Shown here: in pieces, positions 42,565-51,727 of the stretch | How positions within the stretch are numbered: position 1 is the stretch's first letter | Layout of the letters: each line of letters opens with the position of its first letter | From: Micromonospora sp. HM5-17 | Lineage (GTDB): Bacteria; Actinomycetota; Actinomycetes; Mycobacteriales; Micromonosporaceae | DNA length: 64,000 nucleotides | Assembly (NCBI RefSeq): GCF_003762835.1 | Contig: NZ_RJWA01000001.1 | Span: 744,001-808,000, forward strand | Direction of reading: 5' to 3' | The notes under the pieces: model-generated | Databases searched by the model: none | Seen by the model: only the letters and a program-made list of their open reading frames with translations | Told to the model about the DNA's origin: nothing | Translations under genes and position numbers: made by a program

Positions 42565-43110
42565 ATGCGTATGCCCCGCGCGGCAGCCGCCGGACGCTTC
42601 ACGGTGGTCCTGTGCACCATCGCCGTTCTGCTCCTCGGGGCCTGCGGCGGAGGCCCCACCCCACAGGCCTGGGCGGCGGCGGTCTGCACGGCGCTGGCCC
42701 CGTGGCGGGCCGAGATCGGCACCCTGACCCGTAGCACCCAACAGCAGATGACGGCGCAGACCAGCCCGGCGCAGGCGAAGGAGAACCTCGTCCGCCTGCT
42801 GCGGGGCGCGGAGGCGGCGAGTGAGACCGCCCGCAGGAAGGTGGAGGCCGCCGGCGTGCCGGACACCGAGAAGGGCGAGGCGATCTCCCAGGCTTTCCTC
42901 GCGTCGCTGACCGCGGTCCGGGACGCCTACGGCCGGGCCAGCGCCGCGATCGAGCAACTCGACACCACGCGACCGGCCGAGTTCTACCAGGGGGTCCGGG
43001 CCGCGGTCGACACTCTCAACAAGGAGTACAGCGCCAGTTCCCTCGACACCAGCGAACTGGACTCGGTGGAACTCCAGCAGGCCTTCGACGAGGTTCCGGA
43101 GTGTCGCTGA
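42565..43110 (+). CDS. Putative lipoprotein
   Basis: A 181-aa exported lipoprotein. Its signal peptide ends in the lipobox LLLGAC (Cys about 29), so it should be lipidated and anchored on the outer face of the membrane. The mature part is helical and polar (AQAKENLVRLLRGAEAASET, ELDSVELQQAFDEVPECR). It matches by position the SCO3546-type lipoprotein between hppA and topA; function is unknown. ATG 42565 and 42571 are both possible starts. It may be co-transcribed with the gene at 43125, which starts 14 bp downstream. Confidence 0.8.
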   Translation: MRMPRAAAAGRFTVVLCTIAVLLLGACGGGPTPQAWAAAVCTALAPWRAEIGTLTRSTQQQMTAQTSPAQAKENLVRLLRGAEAASETARRKVEAAGVPDTEKGEAISQAFLASLTAVRDAYGRASAAIEQLDTTRPAEFYQGVRAAVDTLNKEYSASSLDTSELDSVELQQAFDEVPECR

Positions 43111-43124
43111 CGGGAGGTGTGGGA

Positions 43125-43811
43125 GTGTCGCCGACGCCGCCCGACGCACCGGACCGGCACGTGCCCCAGGCCGCCGGCAAACCCGCGCCCGCCGCGCGGC
43201 AGCCGCCCGTCGACGATCACCAGCGACCCGGCCGGCAGCTCTCCCTCTTCGGTGTCGAGGCCACCGAGCCCGCGCCCGGAGATCTCGCCGGGCTCCTCGC
43301 CGGCCCCGGCGAGGTGGGCCGGATGGGGGGCACCGCCCGGGTCTCGATCGTGGTGGACGCGGCCTGGCGGGTCCACGTGCTGGTGGCGGAGCTGGCCCGG
43401 CGCGGGCTGACCGCCAGCTGGATCGGTCGGGTGGCGGAGCAGCACGGGGTGCGGACCTCGTACAGCACCCGGCTCGCCCCGTTGGCGGCGGCCTGGCTGC
43501 GGGGTACGACGAAGCGGCCTCCGCCGGGATTCTTCCTCACCGGCCCCCGGCTGCGGCTCTGGGTGGCGGCGGCGGGTCAGCCCGAGCCGTCCGGTTTCCT
43601 GCTCCGGCTCGGCGCTGCCGACGAGAGCTGCTGGGAGCCGGTCGGCGCGGCGCTGGCGGCGGTCGGGCTGCCGGCGGTGCTGCTCGACGCGGGGACCGGC
43701 GGCCCGGCGTACCGGATCAGCGGGCGGCGTCGGCTGGGCCGGCTGGCGGAACTGGTCGGGGAGCGGCCCCCGGCGGCCCCACCCGAGCAGTGGCCGGGCG
43801 GCGCGGCGTGA
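43125..43811 (+). CDS. Conserved hypothetical protein of the hppA-topA interval
   Basis: A 228-aa protein. After a Pro-rich lead with QLSLFGVEA (a QLxLF-type motif similar to beta-clamp binding sequences), the body is basic and helical: RVSIVVDAAWRVHVLVAELA, LTASWIGRVAEQHGVRTSYS, LAAAWLRGTTKRPPPGFFL. Position equals the SCO3545-type gene of Streptomyces. The clamp-binding reading is inference from one short motif. GTG 43125 has GGGAGG seven bases upstream; GTG 43101 would overlap the lipoprotein gene. Confidence 0.65.
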   Translation: MSPTPPDAPDRHVPQAAGKPAPAARQPPVDDHQRPGRQLSLFGVEATEPAPGDLAGLLAGPGEVGRMGGTARVSIVVDAAWRVHVLVAELARRGLTASWIGRVAEQHGVRTSYSTRLAPLAAAWLRGTTKRPPPGFFLTGPRLRLWVAAAGQPEPSGFLLRLGAADESCWEPVGAALAAVGLPAVLLDAGTGGPAYRISGRRRLGRLAELVGERPPAAPPEQWPGGAA

Positions 43812-44348
43812 TTTGACCCGACCGGTTGCCGGGCGGCGGCAGGTCGGCCGGAGCGGCAGGACCGCGAACGGTGTGACCTGAGCCCCGACCGCGCCCCGGC
43901 GACCGGTCGGCCCGGCGGCGGGCTTGCGCCCGGAGGGCACCGGACCACTCCGGACGTTTCATTCACTTTCAGGCACTATTTGGTCGACCGGCGGCCGGAG
44001 TCGACGTACGCTGGGGATCGACGGCTGTCGTATCCCGGACAGCGGATGCCAGGTTTGGCCGGATAGCCCGACTCCGGCCGGGCCCCGCCAGCGTGGATCC
44101 ATCCGGTTGGTCCCGCGGGGATCAACCGTGGGTGTACGGTGTCGCCGTCCGGCATTACCCGGCGTCTCGGCGGTGTTGCACCCAGGTCACCACGGCGTGG
44201 CGGGCACTTCGGCGCCCGCGCAACCCCCGAGCCGGGGGGCGCGTTACGTTGGACGTCTGGCTACCGGCGGGGTGGAATCCGACGCCGGGGCCACAACGTG
44301 GACAGGGCGGTCCGCGGCGCGAAGATTGTGAGTGAGGGCAGGGGAGAA
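43812..44348. other. Intergenic region upstream of topA
   Basis: 537 bp without a supported gene. It includes an AT-richer patch at about 43955-43990 and a 25-bp interrupted palindrome at 44104-44128 followed by TACGGT (44135-44140), a possible -10 element. topA starts about 200 bp further on. Confidence 0.65.
44104..44128. promoter_or_regulatory. 25-bp near-perfect palindrome upstream of topA
   Basis: CGGTTGGTCCC and GGGGATCAACCG pair at 10 of 11 positions around 44116 (the exception is a G-T). It directly precedes TACGGT at 44135-44140. Confidence 0.45.
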
Positions 44349-47186
44349 GTGCCGAGCAACGCCAGGAGTACCCGTCTGGTCATCGTCGAGTCACCGGCGA
44401 AGGCCAAGACGATCTCGGGCTATCTCGGCCCGGGGTACGTCGTGGAGGCGAGCCTGGGGCACGTCCGTGACCTGCCGCGCAGCGCCGCCGACGTGCCGGC
44501 GGAGTACAAGGGGGAGCCCTGGGCCCGGCTCGGCGTCGACGTCGACAACGGCTTCGCCGCGCTCTACGTCGTCTCGCCGGACCGTAAGCAGCAGATCGAC
44601 AAGCTGAGCAAGCTCACCAAGAAGGTCGACGAGGTCCTCCTCGCCACCGACGAGGACCGCGAGGGTGAGGCGATCGCCTGGCACCTGGTCGAGACGCTCA
44701 AGCCCGAGGTGCCGGTCAAGCGGATGGTCTTCCACGAGATCACCCGGCAGGCCATCCAGGCGGCGGTCGCCAACCCGAGGGATATCGACCGCGACCTGGT
44801 CGACGCCCAGGAGGCCCGGCGAATCCTGGACCGCCTGTACGGCTACGAGGTCTCCCCCGTGCTGTGGAAGAAGGTCATGCCGAAGCTCTCCGCCGGTCGG
44901 GTGCAGTCGGTGGCGACCCGGATCGTGGTGGAGCGCGAGCGGCAGCGGATGGCGTTCCGCACCGCCGAGTACTGGGACATCCTCGCCACCCTGGCCGTAC
45001 GCGACGGCGGGGAGGGCCCGCGTACCTTCCACGCCACCCTCGTCGCACTGAACGGGGATCGGATCGCCACCGGCAAGGATTTCGAGCCCACCACCGGGCG
45101 GGTGCGCCCTGAAGCCGGCGTCCTGCACCTCGACGCGGACGGCGCGCGAGGACTGGCCGCCCGGCTCGACGGGCGGCCTTTCACTGTCACCCGGGTCGAC
45201 GAGAAGCCCTACCGGCGGCGGCCGTACCCGCCGTTCATCACCTCGACGCTCCAGCAGGAGGCGGCGCGCAAGCTCCGGTTCTCGTCCCAGCAGACCATGC
45301 GCACCGCGCAGCGGCTGTACGAGAACGGCTACATCACCTACATGCGGACCGACTCGGTGAACCTGTCGGAGACGGCGATCGCCGCCGCCCGGCGCCAGAT
45401 CGTCGAGCTGTACGGCGAGCGGAACGTGCCACCGGAGCCGCGCCGCTACACCGGCAAGGTCAAGAACGCCCAGGAGGCGCACGAGGCGATCCGGCCCGCG
45501 GGTGACAACTTCCGCACCCCGGGCGAGGTGGCCAACGAACTCTCCGCCGAGGAGTTCAAGCTCTACGAGCTGATCTGGCGGCGGACCATCGCCTCGCAGA
45601 TGACCGACGCGGTCGGCTCCAGCGTGTCGGTGCGGATCCGGGCGGTCTCCAGCGCCGGCGAGGAGGCCGACTTCGGTGCCACCGGCAAGACCATCACCGA
45701 GCCGGGCTTCCTGCGGGCGTACGTGGAGTCCTCCGACGACGAGAACGCCGAGGCCGAGGACGCCGAGCGGCGGCTGCCGAACCTGGTCAAGGACCAGCCG
45801 CTGACCGCCGAGGAGCTGGCGGCCACCGGCCACCACACCCAGCCGCCGGCGCGCTACACCGAGGCGTCCCTGGTCAAGGCGCTGGAGGAGTTGGGCATCG
45901 GTCGGCCGTCGACGTACGCGTCGATCATGCAGACCATCCAGGACCGCGGGTACGTCTTCAAGCGCGGCCAGGCGCTGATCCCCTCCTTCCTCGCCTTCGC
46001 CGTGGTGGGGCTGCTGGAGCGGCACTACCCCCGGCTGGTCGACTACGACTTCACCGCGGCGATGGAGAACGAGCTGGACGAGATCGCCGCCGGGGACCAC
46101 GCGGCGGTCGACTTCCTGACCTCGTTCTACTTCGGCAGCCCGAACGGCGGCGACAAGTCGATCGCCCGGGCCGGCGGGCTGAAGAAGATGGTCACCGAGA
46201 ACCTCAGCGAGATCGACGCCCGTAGCGTCAACTCCATTCCGCTCTTCACCGACGAGGAGGGGCGCGAGGTCGTGGTCCGGGTCGGCCGGTACGGGCCGTA
46301 CCTGCAACGCAGCCTGCCCGGTGCGGAGCCGGCGCCGCACGCCGAGGGTGAGGACGGCGGCGCGGCCGGCGACCGGGCGCCGATCCCGGACGGCATCGCT
46401 CCGGACGAGCTGACCCCGGAGAAGGTGCACGAACTCTTCCTCGGCGGTGGCGGGGAGCGCAAGCTCGGCGAGCACCCGGAGACCGGCGAGCCGATCGTCC
46501 TGAGGTCCGGCCGGTACGGCCCGTACGTCTCCAGTGGCGAGCGGACCTCGTCGCTGCTGCGCTCACAGTCTCCGGAGACGCTGACCATGGCGGACGCGCT
46601 GCGTCTGCTGTCGCTGCCCCGGGTGGTGGGCGTCGACCCGGAGGGGGCCGAGGTGGTCGCAGCGAACGGTCCCTACGGCCCGTACGTCAAGCGCGGCACC
46701 GAGTTCCGGTCGCTGGAGTCCGAGGAGCAGCTCTTCACCATCACCCTCGACGAGGCGCTGGCGCTGCTGGCGGCGCCGAAGACCCGGCAGCGTCGGGCGG
46801 CGGCCCCGCCGCTGCGCGAGCTGGGGCCGGACCCGCGGACCGAGAAGCCGCTGGTGATCAAGGACGGTCGCTTCGGGCCGTACGTCACCGATGGCGAGAC
46901 GAACGTGTCGCTGCGGCGCGGCCAGACCCCGGAGGCGCTGACCCTGGAGGAGGCGTCGGAGATGCTGGCCGAGAAGCGGGCCAAGGGGCCGACGCCCCGG
47001 AAGAAGGCGACGAGGAAGGCGGCCGCGAAGAAGGCCTCGGCCAAGGCGGCGGCCGACAGCGAGGCGGGGACGGCCGCGAAGAAGACGACCGCGGCGAAGA
47101 AGGCCACGGCGGCGAAGAAGACGACCACGGGGAAGAAGGCCACGGCGGCGAAGCCGGCGCTGGCGAAGAAGGCGACGGCCGGCTAG
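44349..47186 (+). CDS. topA: DNA topoisomerase I
   Basis: A 945-aa type IA topoisomerase that relaxes negative supercoils. TOPRIM motifs LVIVESPAKAKTI and DEDREGEAIAWHL open the protein; the catalytic Tyr331 is in GYITYMRTDS; RPSTYASIMQTIQDRGYV is also typical. Instead of zinc fingers the C-terminus has repeated actinobacterial modules (RYGPYVSSGE, NGPYGPYVKRG, GRFGPYVTDGE) and a Lys/Ala-rich tail (AKKATAAKKTTTGKK) that in Streptomyces and mycobacteria aids DNA binding and processivity. GTG 44349 has AGGGGAG; GTG 44331 is an alternative. Confidence 0.97.
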   Translation: MPSNARSTRLVIVESPAKAKTISGYLGPGYVVEASLGHVRDLPRSAADVPAEYKGEPWARLGVDVDNGFAALYVVSPDRKQQIDKLSKLTKKVDEVLLATDEDREGEAIAWHLVETLKPEVPVKRMVFHEITRQAIQAAVANPRDIDRDLVDAQEARRILDRLYGYEVSPVLWKKVMPKLSAGRVQSVATRIVVERERQRMAFRTAEYWDILATLAVRDGGEGPRTFHATLVALNGDRIATGKDFEPTTGRVRPEAGVLHLDADGARGLAARLDGRPFTVTRVDEKPYRRRPYPPFITSTLQQEAARKLRFSSQQTMRTAQRLYENGYITYMRTDSVNLSETAIAAARRQIVELYGERNVPPEPRRYTGKVKNAQEAHEAIRPAGDNFRTPGEVANELSAEEFKLYELIWRRTIASQMTDAVGSSVSVRIRAVSSAGEEADFGATGKTITEPGFLRAYVESSDDENAEAEDAERRLPNLVKDQPLTAEELAATGHHTQPPARYTEASLVKALEELGIGRPSTYASIMQTIQDRGYVFKRGQALIPSFLAFAVVGLLERHYPRLVDYDFTAAMENELDEIAAGDHAAVDFLTSFYFGSPNGGDKSIARAGGLKKMVTENLSEIDARSVNSIPLFTDEEGREVVVRVGRYGPYLQRSLPGAEPAPHAEGEDGGAAGDRAPIPDGIAPDELTPEKVHELFLGGGGERKLGEHPETGEPIVLRSGRYGPYVSSGERTSSLLRSQSPETLTMADALRLLSLPRVVGVDPEGAEVVAANGPYGPYVKRGTEFRSLESEEQLFTITLDEALALLAAPKTRQRRAAAPPLRELGPDPRTEKPLVIKDGRFGPYVTDGETNVSLRRGQTPEALTLEEASEMLAEKRAKGPTPRKKATRKAAAKKASAKAAADSEAGTAAKKTTAAKKATAAKKTTTGKKATAAKPALAKKATAG

Positions 47187-47261
47187 ATCCACGCCGGCCT
47201 CGTGTCCCGGGTGCGGGGTGGCGCCGGCGCCGTGCCCGGGGGCGACCGTCCCGCCCCGGGG

Positions 47262-48230
47262 TCAGGCCTGATCCCGGCGCGGGACAGGGTGCCCCGTCCG
47301 CTCCGGGCGGGGCCGGCGGTAACCGTACGTCTCGTACTGCCGACGGAAGCCGAGCGAGGCGTAGAGCCGTCGAGCCGGCAGGTTCTCGGCGTTGTGGTTG
47401 ACACTGACCGTGGTCAGGCCGAGCGCCCGCATCCGGCGCATCGCCTCCAGCATCGCCGCCCGGGCGAGGCCCCGCCGCTGGAAGTCCCGGTGCGTGCCGA
47501 CCGGCTCGACGTGGCCGGCCCGGTTGCGTCCGTCGACCCAGTAGACGACGAAGGTGGCGATCCGGCCGTCGGGCGCCTCGACGACGATCTCCCGCTCCGG
47601 GTGGTATCCCGGCTTCGTCATCACGGCCGAGCGGTACAGCGCGCCGGTCCAGTCGGTGTCGAAGGAGTGGTTGCGGGCCTCGGCGAGCCGGTCCGCGTCG
47701 GCCAGCCGGGCGCCGCGCAGCACGAAACCCTCGGGTACGGAGGGCTCGGGGAGTGGGTCGGTCAGGTCACGCTCGGTGACCTCGTCCCAGGTGCGGAAGC
47801 GGGTGAAGCCGAGTTCGGTGAGGAGCCGGATCCGGGTGGTGTCGCGGTCGAACACGTCGGTGAGGACGAACTCCTCGTCGTCGGCGAGGTGTCGGGCGGT
47901 TGTCTCGTACGCGTGGCGCAGCATCGCCACCTCGGCCGCGCCGCCGCGGAGCGCGGGGGCGGTGAAGACGTCGAACGCGGCGCCGAACCGCAGGCTGATG
48001 GTGAGCCCGACGATCTCGTCGCCGGTCTCCCAGAGCTGGACGAGGTCGCCGACGGGGCGGCGGCCGCGCAGGTTCTCGTAGATCCGGTGCGGCAGTTCGC
48101 CGATGTGGTCGTACCCGCAGCGGCCGGCCTCGGCGATCCAGGCCGCGACGGTCGCGGTCAGGCGGGGCAGGTCTGCGTCGGTGTAGGGGCGGGGACGCGG
48201 GACGTTGGAGGTCGGGTCGAGAAGGGGCAC
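47262..48230 (-). CDS. Tandem GNAT acetyltransferase
   Basis: A 322-aa protein with two GNAT folds. The C-terminal one is complete: IATFVVYWVDGRNRAGHVEP, GTHRDFQRRGLARAAMLEAM (acetyl-CoA loop R-R-G-L-A), LTTVSVNHNAENLPARRLYA and SLGFRRQYETYGY. The N-terminal half keeps the fold outline (AAEVAMLRHAYETTARH). Tandem architecture recalls mycothiol synthase, but the sequence is not clearly MshD and the substrate is unknown. It converges on topA and starts a block of accessory genes between topA and tmk. Confidence 0.8.
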   Translation of the reverse strand: MPLLDPTSNVPRPRPYTDADLPRLTATVAAWIAEAGRCGYDHIGELPHRIYENLRGRRPVGDLVQLWETGDEIVGLTISLRFGAAFDVFTAPALRGGAAEVAMLRHAYETTARHLADDEEFVLTDVFDRDTTRIRLLTELGFTRFRTWDEVTERDLTDPLPEPSVPEGFVLRGARLADADRLAEARNHSFDTDWTGALYRSAVMTKPGYHPEREIVVEAPDGRIATFVVYWVDGRNRAGHVEPVGTHRDFQRRGLARAAMLEAMRRMRALGLTTVSVNHNAENLPARRLYASLGFRRQYETYGYRRPRPERTGHPVPRRDQA

Positions 48231-48332
48231 GGGGCGGCAGCGTAACGGTTGCCTCGGGCCGGCGGCACCGAATTCCCCGCGTCGGAGGCCGCGCGACCCC
48301 GCCCACCCGAGCCGGCCGGGGCGGGGCCGGGG

Positions 48333-49658
48333 TCAGGGGCCGAGGACCCGTCGGGTGTAGGAGTTGGCGAAGATCCGGTCCGGGTCGAGCCGGTCGCGGA
48401 CCGCCAGGAAGTCCGCGAACCGCGGGTACGCCGGGGCGAGCGACTCCGCGTTCCGGTAGTGCCGCTTGCCCCAGTGCGGCCGGCCGCCCAGCTCCGTCGC
48501 CACTTGCTCGAACGCCCGGAAGTACGGCTCGCTCGGGGCCCCGACGTACTGGTGGATGGCGATGTACGCCGACTCGCGCCGATAGCCGTGGGAGAGCCAG
48601 ATGTCGTCCGGGGCGGTGAACCGGACCTCGACCGGGAAGAGCACCTTGAACGGCAGCCCCTCGATCACCCGACGCAGCCCGGCCAGCGCCTCCGGCAGGG
48701 CGGCCCGGGGCAGCGCGTACTCCATCTCCTCGAACCGCACCCGGCGTGGCGTGCAGAAGACGCGGTCGGAGCGGGCGGTGTAGGTGCGGGCGGTCAACGC
48801 CCGGGCGGAGATCGCCTGGATGGTCGGGACCAGCGCGGGGGCGGCCCGGCCGAGCCGGCAGGCACCGCCGAAGACCGAGTTGGCCAGGAACTCGTCGTCC
48901 AGCCAGCCCCGGAACCGGGGCAGCGGTCGGTCGTCGGCCGGTACCCGATTGTTGAGCTTCACCTGTACCCGGTCGGTGTACGGGAACCAGTAGAACTCGA
49001 AGTGGTCGTTCTCCCCCACCAGGGTGGCGAGGTCGGCGAGGGTCGCGGTGAGGGATGCGGGGCGTTCCTCGGCCCGGAGCACGAAGGCGTCGACGCAGCG
49101 GAGTGTGATCTCGACGATGACCCCGAGCGCCCCGAGGCCGACCCGGGCCGCGGCGAAGACCTCGGGCTCGACCGTCGCGGAGCAGGTCAGCAGCTCGCCG
49201 GTGCCGGTCACCAGGGTCAGCGCCTCGACGAAGGTGGACAGGCAGCCGTAGCCGGCGCCGGTGCCGTGCGTACCTGTGGAGATCGCTCCGGCCACGGTCT
49301 GCACGTCGATGTCGCCGAGGTTGGCCAGCGCCAGCCCGTGCGCGGCCAGGAGGTCGTTGAGGGCACGCAGCGACATCCCGGCGGGGACCGTGACCAGCCG
49401 GTGCGCGGGGTCGACCCGGACCGGTCCGGCCAGCGCCGTGAGGTCGAGCCACTGGTCGTCGGCGCGGGCGATCGAGGTGAAGGAGTGTCCGCTCCCGACC
49501 GGCTTCAGCCGTCGGCCGGCGGCGCGGGTGGCCCGGACCGCGTCGACGACCTCCGCCACGGTCGACGGCCGCAGCGCGGTACCGCTGGTGCGCTGGTTGC
49601 CCGCCCAGTTCGACCAGGCGGCGGGGACGGCGGCGGAAGGGGTGGTACGGCCGGACAT
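48333..49658 (-). CDS. FAD-dependent sugar 1,4-lactone oxidase (ALO family)
   Basis: A 441-aa flavoprotein of the VAO/PCMH fold: PSTVAEVVDAV, VGSGHSFTSIA (FAD loop), VTVPAGMSLRALNDLLAAHG, STGTHGTG, and the C-terminal ALO domain with RPHWGKRHY and RFADFLAVRDRLDPDRIF. Relatives oxidise D-arabinono-, L-gulono- or similar lactones with O2 or another acceptor. No signal peptide. ATG 49658 has GGAGG five bases upstream; the frame could extend 35 codons. It is divergent from a TetR gene and separated by it from a PLP enzyme gene. Confidence 0.9.
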   Translation of the reverse strand: MSGRTTPSAAVPAAWSNWAGNQRTSGTALRPSTVAEVVDAVRATRAAGRRLKPVGSGHSFTSIARADDQWLDLTALAGPVRVDPAHRLVTVPAGMSLRALNDLLAAHGLALANLGDIDVQTVAGAISTGTHGTGAGYGCLSTFVEALTLVTGTGELLTCSATVEPEVFAAARVGLGALGVIVEITLRCVDAFVLRAEERPASLTATLADLATLVGENDHFEFYWFPYTDRVQVKLNNRVPADDRPLPRFRGWLDDEFLANSVFGGACRLGRAAPALVPTIQAISARALTARTYTARSDRVFCTPRRVRFEEMEYALPRAALPEALAGLRRVIEGLPFKVLFPVEVRFTAPDDIWLSHGYRRESAYIAIHQYVGAPSEPYFRAFEQVATELGGRPHWGKRHYRNAESLAPAYPRFADFLAVRDRLDPDRIFANSYTRRVLGP

Positions 49659-49709
49659 CGGACCTCCGTACGGCACGGCGGTGCCGGGACGAATGCAAGC
49701 TACCGTCGC

Positions 49710-49724
49710 GTCAATCTGGTTGAC
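49710..49724. promoter_or_regulatory. Inverted repeat in the TetR/lactone oxidase divergent region
   Basis: GTCAA-N5-TTGAC in the 191-bp gap between the lactone oxidase and TetR genes. A site here is in position to let the TetR protein control both genes. The nearest good TAnnnT for the TetR gene is TAGCGT at 49787-49792. Confidence 0.4.
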
Positions 49725-49849
49725 GGGAAGTAAAGCAGGATCGTCACGGCGAGTAAATACCACATTTCGCCTGGCTCGTTAGTCCCGGTAGCGTTTCGAA
49801 AACCGCGACGCCTAGCAACCTTCATCCCGTCGAAAGGGAGTGGCGACGA

Positions 49850-50497
49850 GTGTCCACGTCAACCGCCACATCTGGTCCACTGCGCCGCGTACCGGTGCAG
49901 GGCCGTAGCGTCGCTCGAGTCCAGCGAATGCTCGACGCCTGCGCGGAGATAGTCGATGAGGTCGGCTACGAAGGGTTGACCACCACCCTGCTCGCCGAGC
50001 GTGCCGGTGTGGCCATCGGGTCGGTGTACCAGTTCTTCCCCGACAAGCGAGCGATCGTGCAGGCGCTGACCCTGCGCAACATGGAGGCGTATCTGGAGCG
50101 CCTGGCCGAGCGCTTTTCCCGGGGCGATCTGACCCACTGGTGGGACGGCGTCGACGCCGCGATCGACGAGTACGTCACCATGCACCGGGAGGTTCCCGGT
50201 TTCCGTACCCTGCACTTCGGCGACGTGGTCGACGTCCACCTGCTCGACGAGAACCGGGACAACAACGGGGTGATCGCCGAGCAGCTCGCCCGGGTGCTCG
50301 TCGAGCAGTTCGGCACCACGGACGCGCCCCGGCTCCGCTTCGCGCTGGAGATCGCGGTGGAGGCCGCCGACGCGCTGATCAAGCTCGCGTTCCGGCGGGC
50401 GCCCGAGGGCGACGAGGAGGTCCTGGCCGAGGCGACCGCGTTGATTCGGGAGTACCTGCACCGGCACGTCGACGCGGCGGCCCAGTCCGCCGACTGA
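49850..50497 (+). CDS. TetR-family regulator
   Basis: A 215-aa regulator. The N-terminal HTH (about 18-65) reads RVQRMLDACAEIVDEVGYEG, LTTTLLAERAGVAIGSVYQF, FPDKRAIVQALT, a standard TetR domain; the C-terminal ligand domain is helical and acidic. It most likely represses the divergent lactone oxidase gene and its own gene, and possibly the PLP enzyme gene that converges on it with a 9-bp gap. GTG 49850 has AAAGGGAG. No ligand is predicted. Confidence 0.92.
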   Translation: MSTSTATSGPLRRVPVQGRSVARVQRMLDACAEIVDEVGYEGLTTTLLAERAGVAIGSVYQFFPDKRAIVQALTLRNMEAYLERLAERFSRGDLTHWWDGVDAAIDEYVTMHREVPGFRTLHFGDVVDVHLLDENRDNNGVIAEQLARVLVEQFGTTDAPRLRFALEIAVEAADALIKLAFRRAPEGDEEVLAEATALIREYLHRHVDAAAQSAD

Positions 50498-50506
50498 GCC
50501 GGCGGC

Positions 50507-51727
50507 TCAGAGGAAGCTACCGCCCTCGCCGCGGTACGTCGGCACGGTCTCCACCACCCGGTCCCCCGCGACCAGGTGAATCTCCTCGACGTGCTCGGCC
50601 AGCTCGCCGGCCTTGGCGTGCCGGAACCAGACGCGGTCGCCCACGCGGAGCGCGTCGGCGGCCGCTCCGGTCACCGGGGTCTGCACCTCGCCGGCACCCT
50701 CGGTCCGGGTCAACCGCAGTCCCGGCGGCAGCCACGGCCGGGGGAGACGGCTGCGCTCGGCCGGCCCGGAGGCGATCCAGCCCCCGCCGAGCAGGGTCGC
50801 CACCCCGGCGCCGGGTCGGCGTACCACCGGCAGCGCGAAGAACGCGGCCGGGGTGGGCCGCCAGGCGCGGTAGGCGTCGAAGAGCACGGGTCCGTACAGG
50901 CCCGACCCGGCGGTGAGCTCGGTGACCGCCGGGTCGGCCGCGGTCAGGGCGAGGCTGCCGGTGCCGCCGCCGTTGACGAACTCCAGGTCGGCGTGCTCGC
51001 GTACCGCGGCCACCGCCGCCGCCCGGCGCCGCAGCAGTTCGCGGTACGAGCGACGCTGCAACAGCCGGATGGCGGCGCCGCGGACCGCCTGGCCGGGCGG
51101 GGCGTCGCCGAGCCCGGCGATCTGCGCCTCGTACGACATCAGGCCGACCAGCCGGAAGCCCGGCCGCCCGGCGATGGCGGCGGCCAGTGCGCCGGCGGCG
51201 GCGGCCGAGTGCACCGGGGACCGGTAGGCGCCGACGTGCATCCGGGAACCGAGGCGGCCGGGCAGGGGACGCCAGGATGCGTCGAGGTCGAGGCAGACCC
51301 GCAGCTCCGCGCGGCGACCCGGCGCCGCGACCGTGTCGACGAGGTCGAGGTGGGCGATGCTGTCGACCATGAGGCAGATCGTGGCGGCCAGGTCGGGGTC
51401 GGCGGCCACCTCCGCCAGTGCCGCCCGGTCGGTGGTGGGGTACCCCAGCAGGACGTCGTCGGTCACGCCGGCGCGGACCAGCCAGATCGCCTCGGCCGCG
51501 GTGTACGCCATCACGCCCCGCCAGCCCGGGCGGCCGAGAGCCCGCCGCAGCAGCGGCCGGCACCGCAGGGACTTGCTGGCGATCCGGATCGGCTTGCCGG
51601 CCGCCCGCCGGGCGAGCGCGGCGGCGTTGGCGTCGAACGCGTCAAGATCGACCACCGCGAAGGGCGGTTCCAGGTGCGCGGTCGCCCGGTCGAGGCGCCG
51701 GCGCAGATCGTCGCGGTCGGTGACCAT
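50507..51727 (-). CDS. PLP-dependent amino acid deaminase/aldolase (alanine racemase-fold)
   Basis: A 406-aa enzyme of the fold-type III (alanine racemase N-terminal, D-threonine aldolase-like) group. PIRIASKSLRC holds the PLP Lys (about 52); LMSYEAQIAGLGD and DLEFVNGGGTGSLALTAADP are typical blocks, and the C-terminus WFRHAKAGELAEHVEEIHLV matches the D-serine dehydratase-like metal-binding end. It would act on D- or hydroxy-amino acids; the substrate is open. In actinobacteria this gene is often found near a sugar lactone oxidase, as here. ATG 51727 is the only sensible start. Confidence 0.86.
   Translation of the reverse strand: MVTDRDDLRRRLDRATAHLEPPFAVVDLDAFDANAAALARRAAGKPIRIASKSLRCRPLLRRALGRPGWRGVMAYTAAEAIWLVRAGVTDDVLLGYPTTDRAALAEVAADPDLAATICLMVDSIAHLDLVDTVAAPGRRAELRVCLDLDASWRPLPGRLGSRMHVGAYRSPVHSAAAAGALAAAIAGRPGFRLVGLMSYEAQIAGLGDAPPGQAVRGAAIRLLQRRSYRELLRRRAAAVAAVREHADLEFVNGGGTGSLALTAADPAVTELTAGSGLYGPVLFDAYRAWRPTPAAFFALPVVRRPGAGVATLLGGGWIASGPAERSRLPRPWLPPGLRLTRTEGAGEVQTPVTGAAADALRVGDRVWFRHAKAGELAEHVEEIHLVAGDRVVETVPTYRGEGGSFL

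Noticed and set aside
39693-42866. A 1057-aa minus-strand open frame across hppA
   Set aside because: It is the antisense shadow of the pyrophosphatase gene, with low-complexity Asp/Arg/His composition and no domain.
43924-44331. A 135-aa reading frame upstream of topA
   Set aside because: No ribosome site, no domain, and it runs through the palindrome and promoter-like region of topA.
46980-47186. Repeat region at the end of topA as a mobile or recombinogenic element
   Set aside because: The repeats encode the known Lys/Ala-rich C-terminal tail of actinobacterial topoisomerase I.
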